This document shows, one piece after another, positions 1-5,525 of a stretch of DNA of 11,522 nt. Origin of the DNA: NIOZ-UU13 sp041862635 (GTDB lineage: Bacteria; Planctomycetota; Phycisphaerae; Sedimentisphaerales; Anaerobacaceae). Positions within the stretch are counted from its first letter, which is position 1. The number at the start of each line of letters is the position of its first letter. The DNA lies in assembly GCA_041862635.1 (NCBI GenBank), contig JBGVTO010000102.1, positions 1 through 11,522 on the forward strand, given 5' to 3'. The notes below the pieces were generated by a model that was given only the letters and a program-made list of their open reading frames with translations, did no database searches and was not told where the DNA came from. Made by a program: the position numbers and the translations under genes.

Positions 1-23
1 GTAAGTGCCTTTATAAAAATGGC

Positions 24-213
24 TTATGAAAATAAACGCAATTGGACACTTGGTCAAAACAAACCCAATTCAAACCCAATCAAACCCAATTTGCCGGATG
101 CCCAAATGAGCGTAAATTCAATATTAACAAAGGATTATGAAAGAAATGACATTTTCGCAGTCCCGGAAAACAAACCCAATTCAAACCCAATTCAAACCCA
201 AACAAACCCAATT
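24..213. repeat. Two-unit CAAACCCAAT intergenic repeat
   Basis: Two diverged units about 111 bp apart each begin with TTATGAAA (near 24 and 135). After roughly 30 variable bases each unit runs into a cluster of the 10-base word CAAACCCAAT. The first cluster holds three words (60-69, 71-80, 81-90). The second holds four, one of them ending AA instead of AT (171-180, 182-191, 193-202, 203-212). Both clusters end in CAAACCCAATTT. Words are spaced by 10 or 11 bp, so reading frames stay open and encode Asn/Pro/Gln-rich strings that look like protein but are probably not. From memory, similar strings recur as spurious hypothetical proteins in Phycisphaerae genomes. The repeat lies directly upstream of the oxidoreductase, whose ribosome binding site starts 18 bases after the last word. 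Its function is unknown. Confidence 0.8.
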
Positions 214-247
214 TCAAGGCATTCTGCAAGAAAGGAGACCTATTGCC

Positions 248-1729
248 ATGAAAGATTGTACCCGTCGTACTTTTATGAAGACTTCGCTGGCTGCTGTTGG
301 TAGTGTCGCGTTGGCGTCCAGCGCATGGTCCCAGATCAGGGGGGTTAACGACGACATTCGCATAGCAGTCGTAGGTGTTAAAAAGAAGGGTATGGAACAC
401 ATACAGGACTTTCGCAGGCTCTCAGGCGTTCGCGTGGTCGCCATATGCGATGCCGATACCCAATTCCTGGATATCGAAGTTGCCAAGTTCAAAAAGCGCA
501 ACATTAAGGTTGACACCTACATTGACTACCGGAAATTGCTGGAGAACAAGAACATCGACGCGGTCGTGCTCTCCGTACCCGACCATTTGCATGCCCTGAT
601 GACGGTATGGGCCTGCCAGGCGGGCAAGGACGTGTATGTTGAAAAGCCGGCTTCGCACAACATTTGGGAAGGCCGGAAAATGGTCGAGGCCGCTCGTAAG
701 TACAAACGCATCGTGGAAGTCGGCTCACAGGACCGCTCGGACATAGGATTGCTGTCCCTCGCTGAGCACATCAAACAGGGTGGCCTGGGCAAAGTTCAGC
801 GTGTCCACGCAATCACCTACAATGCCCGCTTGAGTATTGGTAAGGTCAGCGGTCCCCAGCCGATCCCGGCGACGTGCGACTACAATCTTTTCCAGGGGCC
901 GGCTCCGTTGACACCGCTGATGCGCAAGAACCTGCATTATGACTGGCACTGGTGCTGGCCCACCGGTACCGGCGAGATGGGCAATCTTGGCGGCCACGTG
1001 TTGGACGACTGCCGCTGGACGACCGGCGTGGCCACAATGGCGCCGCGCGTGGTGAGCCTCGGTGGGCGGTTCGGCTACGATGATGATGGCCAAACACCCA
1101 ATACGATCATATCTTTGTTCGACTACGATGACTTTCCCATCATCTATGAAATTCGTGCCCTGCCACGCTCCAAGAGTGAAAAAGTCGATACCTATCAAGG
1201 GATTACCTCGCGAGGAATGGACCGCTATATGGGTATTAACTTCGGTATGGTGATTCGGTGCGAGCATGGCTACTTTACCGGCGGCCGCGGTGGAGGCTGG
1301 ACCTACGACAACGACGGTAAGAAGATCAAACAGTTCGCGGGCGACGGCGGCTGGGGACACATGACGAATTTCCTCAATACTATGCGCAGCCGCCGAGTCA
1401 GTGACCTGAAGGCAGATGTTCTCGAGGGGCATATCACAGCCTGTATGATTCATGCGGCCGATATTTCCTATCGACTTGGGCAACGAAAAACCGTTGATGA
1501 GATCAAAGAGACAATAGCAGGCAATGACCTTTTGATGGAGCCCTTTGATCGCCTTCAACAGCATTTACAGGCGAACGAAGTTGATCTCCGCCAGAGACCC
1601 GTGGCTCTCGGACCGATGCTGACGTTTGACACAGAGCGCGAGAGGTTCGTAGGCGACCACAGCGACTACGCGAATATGTTCGTAATCCGTAACTATCGTC
1701 CCCCATTTGTTATACCTGAGACCGTGTGA
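248..1729 (+). CDS. Tat-exported Gfo/Idh/MocA-family oxidoreductase
   Basis: This is a 493-residue NAD(P)-dependent sugar or cyclitol dehydrogenase-like protein. A twin-arginine signal (RRTFMK, residues 6-11, then a hydrophobic run to about 28) suggests folded export with cofactor bound. The Rossmann fold starts at IRIAVVGV (37-44); its usual glycine-rich loop reads GVKKKG here. The family EKP motif lies at 132-134. The C-terminal half carries HYDWHW (230-235) and GNLGGHVLDD (245-254), the conserved segment supplying the presumed catalytic His250 and Asp253/254. The start at 248 is chosen because AAAGGAG (231-237) lies 10 bases upstream and the Tat signal begins there. An earlier in-frame ATG at 137 only adds translated repeat sequence. 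Length is normal for secreted planctomycete members of the family. The substrate cannot be read from sequence. It is a single gene converging on the next one, with no clear terminator between them. Confidence 0.9.
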   Translation: MKDCTRRTFMKTSLAAVGSVALASSAWSQIRGVNDDIRIAVVGVKKKGMEHIQDFRRLSGVRVVAICDADTQFLDIEVAKFKKRNIKVDTYIDYRKLLENKNIDAVVLSVPDHLHALMTVWACQAGKDVYVEKPASHNIWEGRKMVEAARKYKRIVEVGSQDRSDIGLLSLAEHIKQGGLGKVQRVHAITYNARLSIGKVSGPQPIPATCDYNLFQGPAPLTPLMRKNLHYDWHWCWPTGTGEMGNLGGHVLDDCRWTTGVATMAPRVVSLGGRFGYDDDGQTPNTIISLFDYDDFPIIYEIRALPRSKSEKVDTYQGITSRGMDRYMGINFGMVIRCEHGYFTGGRGGGWTYDNDGKKIKQFAGDGGWGHMTNFLNTMRSRRVSDLKADVLEGHITACMIHAADISYRLGQRKTVDEIKETIAGNDLLMEPFDRLQQHLQANEVDLRQRPVALGPMLTFDTERERFVGDHSDYANMFVIRNYRPPFVIPETV

Positions 1730-1781
1730 TGGGAATCGATAGCACCAGTACCCTTGCCGTAAGTGTAACAGATCTGTGCCG

Positions 1782-2834
1782 TTAGAGATTCAGGTGCTCT
1801 ACTGCATATCGCAGGCACTTCTTGATGTTAGCTTCTTCGAGCTTTATTTGCTCGTCGAGTGGCAGATGGCTTATGTGCGGCAGGACGTCTTTTTCACTTG
1901 CGTTGGTCCTCACGTATCGCAGCGTACGGGCCAGATCAGTCCCGGGGACATTGGTAAAAGTCGCCCAGTATTTCTCTGTTAAACAGGGTATCTTTAGCGG
2001 ATCACGAGTTGCCATTTCCAGGCTGAATTGTGTCTCTGGCCTGGCCTTTCGCAGAATCCGGACCATTTTGGGCAGGTCGAGTAAGCCTTCGCCCAGCGGC
2101 ACATCTGCGAGCAGAAAGCCGTCTTCGTGCTCGGCTACAGCCATGTCCTTAAGATGGGTCGCAAAACACCAAGGCGCGTATGCCTCGACAACATCCATAG
2201 AATCTTCCAGCAGAGCAAAGCTATTGCCCGTATCAACGCATATACCGACGTACTCGCTGCTAATGCGCTCCAGTATGCTCAGCATTTCGGGTATGCGCCA
2301 GTCCTTATGGTTTTCAATTGCCAGGCGGATACCGTGTTTGGCCGCCACCGGCTCGGCTAACTGCAGTGACTTCCATGACCGGTCTGCGAAGGCGTCGTAT
2401 TGTTCGGCTTTTTCGAACTGTTCGTACCGCCGCCCACCAAAAAAGATACGGATTACCTTTACCCCCACCTCTTTTGCCGTGCGTATCACCTTCTCAAACC
2501 TTTCGACATCGGACCGGCTGCGAGGCAAACCTTCTGAGCCCTCAACGAACATCTCGTATTTTTCCGCATTGCTGCGAAGCTTACGAACGTAAGCCTCGTC
2601 TCTGATTCCAATTTCCATGTGGGCACCACCGGCGCCGATCTGATAGCAGTGTTCGAGGAAGTTTAGCGGGTCCCTAAGTTGCCTATCGGCCTTGAACCGA
2701 ATGTTGTATGAGAACGTATCGATACCCATTTTTGACTTCTTCGCAGTTGATGCGCCTGCCCGCAGGACGGAAGCCCCCAGCATTGATGCCGCTATACCAC
2801 CGGCTATTGAATAAAGTGCTTCTCTTCTGTTCAT
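1782..2834 (-). CDS. Secreted sugar phosphate isomerase/epimerase-like TIM-barrel protein
   Basis: This 350-residue protein belongs to the xylose-isomerase-like TIM-barrel superfamily (AP endonuclease 2 fold). Expected metal ligands are present in order: Glu174 in LAIENH, Asp201 in CVDTGNS, His227 in THLKD and Glu273 in SLEMA. PLGEG (246-250) is also typical. These enzymes isomerise or epimerise sugars or keto-sugars using a divalent metal; the substrate here is unknown. The N-terminus (NRREAL at 2-7, then a Gly/Ala-rich hydrophobic stretch to about 26) looks like a Tat signal, so it is probably exported like the neighbouring oxidoreductase. The start at 2834 is chosen because RREAL then sits at the very N-terminus, with AGGA (2843-2846) upstream. 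An in-frame ATG at 2912 with a stronger Shine-Dalgarno is a real alternative and would add 26 residues. The gene is 368 bp downstream of the GH92 stop in the restored frame, so it may share the operon or have its own promoter. Confidence 0.88.
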   Translation of the reverse strand: MNRREALYSIAGGIAASMLGASVLRAGASTAKKSKMGIDTFSYNIRFKADRQLRDPLNFLEHCYQIGAGGAHMEIGIRDEAYVRKLRSNAEKYEMFVEGSEGLPRSRSDVERFEKVIRTAKEVGVKVIRIFFGGRRYEQFEKAEQYDAFADRSWKSLQLAEPVAAKHGIRLAIENHKDWRIPEMLSILERISSEYVGICVDTGNSFALLEDSMDVVEAYAPWCFATHLKDMAVAEHEDGFLLADVPLGEGLLDLPKMVRILRKARPETQFSLEMATRDPLKIPCLTEKYWATFTNVPGTDLARTLRYVRTNASEKDVLPHISHLPLDEQIKLEEANIKKCLRYAVEHLNL

Positions 2835-2842
2835 CACTATTT

Positions 2843-2930
2843 TCCTGAATATAGTATGATTAGTGTGATAATCTATGGTGCTTGCCTTCTCGTAAGATTC
2901 TGACCGCCCCATTTTATGAAGTCCTTCCTT
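2843..2930 (-). promoter_or_regulatory. Two alternative ribosome binding sites for the TIM-barrel gene
   Basis: On the minus strand AAGGAAGGA (2922-2930) lies 9 bases before an in-frame ATG at 2910-2912. A weaker AGGA (2843-2846) lies 8 bases before the ATG at 2832-2834. The second start puts the RR motif at the extreme N-terminus, as is usual. The intervening 26 codons read as low-complexity, intergenic-like sequence. The upstream site is nevertheless the stronger one, so the start is not settled. Confidence 0.45.
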
Positions 2931-3002
2931 TGGTTAAATTCCCATAAGCGTTTGGCACCGGGACTTAACATTCAGACGCGGCCAGCAAGTCTGCACGCTG
3001 CT

Positions 3003-3030
3003 ATTTTAATCGGCTCGCTAAGAAACGCAA
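3003..3030 (-). promoter_or_regulatory. Weak candidate promoter for the TIM-barrel gene
   Basis: On the minus strand TTGCGT (3025-3030) and TAAAAT (3003-3008) are separated by 16 bases. The -10 box matches five of six consensus positions and the -35 box only half. It would give a leader of about 160 bases. In AT-rich DNA such matches arise by chance, so this is only a candidate. Confidence 0.2.
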
Positions 3031-3118
3031 GGCCGTAAGGAAAATCCTATCGCTATCGATCTGTCCTGACTGCTAAAATTATCGGATAAGATTCTTCTTA
3101 ACAAATCTCTCTTTCACC

Positions 3119-3131
3119 ATATATATATATA
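3119..3131. repeat. Alternating AT tract
   Basis: Thirteen bases of perfect alternating A and T in non-coding DNA. It is the second such tract in the window; the other (3378-3389) lies inside the GH92 gene. Confidence 0.8.
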
Positions 3132-3174
3132 GGGACACGAAAAGTTTTTTTCTCCATCTTTTTTATTAAATTTG

Positions 3175-3190
3175 ATGATAAAATTATCAT
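3175..3190. repeat. Short perfect inverted repeat
   Basis: ATGATAA (3175-3181) and TTATCAT (3184-3190) are exact reverse complements around a two-base centre. It lies 13-28 bases beyond the restored GH92 stop. It could be a weak hairpin or a protein-binding site. It lacks the GC stem and T tract of an intrinsic terminator. Confidence 0.35.
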
Positions 3191-3202
3191 AACTCTGACG
3201 GC

Positions 3203-3389
3203 TTATGGTTTTTCCATCAGAATTGGAGTTATCGAAGGAGGTGCTGCATCTGGACTTGCTCCCCACTCTTTGTTGGGCTTCGGTCCCATCTCGAAAACAA
3301 GTCGCCCCCCCGGGATCAGATCAGAGTGATGGAAATACGGCTTATACAGAGCTTTTCCGTTCAAAGTGGCCGACTGAATATATATATAT
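3203..3389 (-). pseudogene. Out-of-frame C-terminal remnant of the GH92 gene
   Basis: Reading the minus strand in the +1 frame from the AT tract gives 57 residues that continue the GH92 fold: QSATLNGK, YKPYFHHSDL, IPGGRLVFEMGPKPNKEWG, then SPDAAPPS and a TAA stop at 3203-3205. These match the usual GH92 C-terminal pattern (SATLNGK, a HxD/SDL segment, GGxLVFEMGPKPN). The sequence is uninterrupted and shows no further frameshift. It is therefore the lost end of the upstream gene, not a separate gene. Removing one AT unit from the (AT)6 tract would join it to the main frame as a 738-residue protein. Confidence 0.85.
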
Positions 3390-5421
3390 TTTCTTCCGAG
3401 GCATTGTGGGCCTCGATTACAAACTCGCCGTTATCTCCATCAGGTCCCTGTACATAAACTTTCACCTTGCGAAACACAGGGCTGCCAATTACATAGACTC
3501 CCTTGGATGGCTCCACAGGATAGAATCCCATCGCGCTGAATACGTACCAGCCCGTTAAATAGCCGTTGTCATCCATTCCGCAGAGCCCTCCCGGAACCGG
3601 TTTGTGAAGTACCTTCATGATTTTCCGAATGACCTCCTGAGACTTCCAGGGCGCGCCGGCATAATTGTAGTAATACGGAACCTGGCGATCAGTCTCGTTG
3701 CCGTGAACGTATTGTCCGATTATTCCTGTAAGATCACGCATTGGAAATTTGGGATTGTATGGTGTATTAAAAAATTCATCCAACTTCTTAACGAAAGCAT
3801 CTCTACCACCGAGCAAATCGATAAGACCCTGGACATCATGCGGTACAAGCCACAAATAATGCCATGCAGTACCTTCGCGATAAAAGCGTTGGCCAAAAGG
3901 CACAGTTGGATTGAAAGGTGTAACCCATGAACCATCTATTTGACGCGCTCGCATAAAACCAGCAATCGGGTCAAAGAGCAGCCGGTAATTCGATGATCTT
4001 GCGATGAAATACTCATAATCAGCATTTCGTCCCAGCACTTTAGCCAACTGGGCGATACAGTAGTCATCGTAGGCGTATCCCAGCGTGCGGTTTACGACAT
4101 CCGGACGTCCGCCCGGGACGTGGTCATCAAGTTGTCCTTTGTTTGTCGGTTCCTCTGTGGGTATGTACCCCAAACGCATGTAATCCGAGAGCCGTTGCCA
4201 CCCCTGTTTGGGATTTGTGGCGCTCTGACGCAGCGACTCATAGGCGGCGGCTACATCGAAATTCCGGAAACCGCGGTTATAGGCGCCCGCGACCCATGAG
4301 GCATTTCCAGGCCCCCAGAATCCACCGCGGGAGGTGTTCCAACTCGCCTGGGCGAGGCGCTCGGCTGCGGTTTCGGGGCGGACGATGAAGTACAATGCCC
4401 CACCATTTGGCCATGAAAAGAATTTCTCAGATACCATTACGCGGTAAAGTGACGTGTAGAAGTTTACCCGTTCACTGTCCGTACCACCTTTGACCTCAAT
4501 CCGCCTTAATAACTCATTCCAATCGTCTTTTGTTTGTTTATGGATTTGGTTGAAATCCCATCCGTCAATCTCATCTGTCAGATTCTTCCTCGCTTTTTCT
4601 ATGTCAATAAAGGAGATTCCAACCTTGGCGAGAACGACTTCTTGAGCAGAAGTCGTGTAGTCCACGAATGCACCTATTGGATGCCCGGTCTGAGTCGATG
4701 TACTCTGGTGTATCGCTCCATCCTTCCAGGTTCCGAACGACGAAAAAGGCTTGCTGAATTCTGCGTGGAAATTGACAGTGTACCCTCTACATTTCTGCCA
4801 ACCGGCAATCCGTCGATTGTCCAGCACTTCTACATATGCCTCGACTATGGGATTCTGTGAAGTAGACAAATCAATCAAGATATGGGCCCGTTCCGACCGC
4901 CCAAAAGTGTAGCGATGAAAACCGGCATTTTTTGTTGCGGTCAGCTCGACCTTGATTCCATAGTCGGATAGAAAGACCGTGTAGTAGCCTGCTGATGCTT
5001 GTTCCTGCTGAATGTCCTTGCGAGAGCGGTAACCTTCATCCGGATTATCCCGGCTACCGGGTATGGTCTTGACCGGCCCAACTATCGGCATGAAGAGTAC
5101 ATTGGCGTATCGGTTATATTCGTGATGTGTATGGCTGAAACCCATAATAGAAGAATCGGTGTAACGGTATGCAGAACCGCGCACATGAAAGATTCCATCA
5201 AAGCCGGTATCAGGACTAAGTTTAACTACGCCGTCAAGTGCCATAGCACCGGGGACCACCGATCCACAATAAAGCTCCTCACCCTCTGGCGGATTGTTGC
5301 CCAGATATTCTGCGTCCTCGAAGGGAGCGGTTCCGATAAGAGGATTCACATAATCAACAGGTTGATGTGAAACCGGCTGCGCCAAAACACCGGAGAACAA
5401 AATCATCCATACAAGCACCAT
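3361..5421 (-). CDS. GH92 alpha-mannosidase-like protein, truncated by frameshift
   Basis: As it stands this gene encodes 686 residues of a glycoside hydrolase family 92 protein, a calcium-dependent exo-alpha-mannosidase family. A signal peptide covers about residues 1-14 (VLA/QP). Recognisable segments are YVNPLIGT (24-31), GSVVPGAM and KLSPDTGF (53-74), GFSHTHH (94-100), REGTAWHYLWLVPHD (515-529) with probable general acid Glu516, GNETDRQ (574-580), YNYAGAPWKSQ (585-595), and GMDDNGYLTGWYVFSAMGFYPV (615-636) with probable catalytic Asp617/618. The start at 5421 has GAGAGGA (5430-5436) upstream and leads straight into the signal; the earlier GTG at 5472 does not. The frame breaks at an (AT)6 tract and ends in five abnormal residues (FSRPL). 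The segment normally containing SLWDTYR is shortened (about 334-345). It is the last gene of the GH38-GH38-GH92 operon, 104 bp after its neighbour. Activity of the truncated form is doubtful. Confidence 0.88.
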   Translation of the reverse strand: MVLVWMILFSGVLAQPVSHQPVDYVNPLIGTAPFEDAEYLGNNPPEGEELYCGSVVPGAMALDGVVKLSPDTGFDGIFHVRGSAYRYTDSSIMGFSHTHHEYNRYANVLFMPIVGPVKTIPGSRDNPDEGYRSRKDIQQEQASAGYYTVFLSDYGIKVELTATKNAGFHRYTFGRSERAHILIDLSTSQNPIVEAYVEVLDNRRIAGWQKCRGYTVNFHAEFSKPFSSFGTWKDGAIHQSTSTQTGHPIGAFVDYTTSAQEVVLAKVGISFIDIEKARKNLTDEIDGWDFNQIHKQTKDDWNELLRRIEVKGGTDSERVNFYTSLYRVMVSEKFFSWPNGGALYFIVRPETAAERLAQASWNTSRGGFWGPGNASWVAGAYNRGFRNFDVAAAYESLRQSATNPKQGWQRLSDYMRLGYIPTEEPTNKGQLDDHVPGGRPDVVNRTLGYAYDDYCIAQLAKVLGRNADYEYFIARSSNYRLLFDPIAGFMRARQIDGSWVTPFNPTVPFGQRFYREGTAWHYLWLVPHDVQGLIDLLGGRDAFVKKLDEFFNTPYNPKFPMRDLTGIIGQYVHGNETDRQVPYYYNYAGAPWKSQEVIRKIMKVLHKPVPGGLCGMDDNGYLTGWYVFSAMGFYPVEPSKGVYVIGSPVFRKVKVYVQGPDGDNGEFVIEAHNASEENIYIFSRPL
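3378..3389. repeat. (AT)6 tract at the GH92 frameshift
   Basis: Six AT units fall inside the codons for the conserved GH92 segment ENIYIQSA. With six units the reading goes out of frame after NIYI and stops at 3361. With five units the conserved sequence continues. Dinucleotide tracts are prone to replication slippage, and short ones can also be misassembled. Confidence 0.9.
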
Positions 5422-5525
5422 AGAACTGTTCCTCTCAAAGCCAAAGCAATGTAAGGCAAATTCTTCTTTCACATATTCTGTGATTTACATGCGCGCTTTC
5501 CATGGCTCACTTACGACCGAATCCC

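Larger units (their letters stand above)
2835..3202. other. 368 bp AT-rich intergenic region
   Basis: This stretch separates the restored GH92 stop from the TIM-barrel start. No convincing gene was found on either strand. It holds a weak promoter candidate (3003-3030), a 13-base alternating AT tract (3119-3131), a poly-T-rich run around 3145-3168 and a small perfect inverted repeat (3175-3190). There is no clear rho-independent terminator after GH92: the inverted repeat is AT-only apart from one C-G pair and is not followed by a T tract on the minus strand. Confidence 0.6.

Noticed and set aside
137..247. 37-residue N-terminal extension of the oxidoreductase
   Set aside because: It reads through the repeat. 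A good ribosome binding site and the Tat signal mark the start at 248.
19..303. 94-codon plus-strand open frame rich in Asn and Pro
   Set aside because: It is translation of the CAAACCCAAT repeat and overlaps the real oxidoreductase start in another frame.
725..1564. 279-codon minus-strand frame
   Set aside because: It is a shadow of the oxidoreductase gene, with no domain or ribosome binding site of its own.
1741..1798. AGCACC/GGTGCT inverted repeat between the convergent genes
   Set aside because: The arms are only 6 bp with a loop of 46 bases, too weak to call a terminator.
1822..2592. 256-codon plus-strand frame
   Set aside because: It is antisense to the TIM-barrel gene and Ser/Arg-rich, without recognisable motifs.
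3145..3190. Possible intrinsic terminator after GH92
   Set aside because: The stem is nearly all AT, and on the minus strand it is followed by A-rich rather than T-rich sequence.
3294..3311. Suspected second frameshift at the C7 or A4 run in the GH92 tail
   Set aside because: A recount of seven C at 3305-3311 keeps GGRLVFEMGPKPN in one frame, so only the AT tract breaks the gene.
3205..3558. 117-codon plus-strand frame over the GH92 end
   Set aside because: The minus strand here encodes the GH92 C-terminus in two frames, so the plus frame is incidental.
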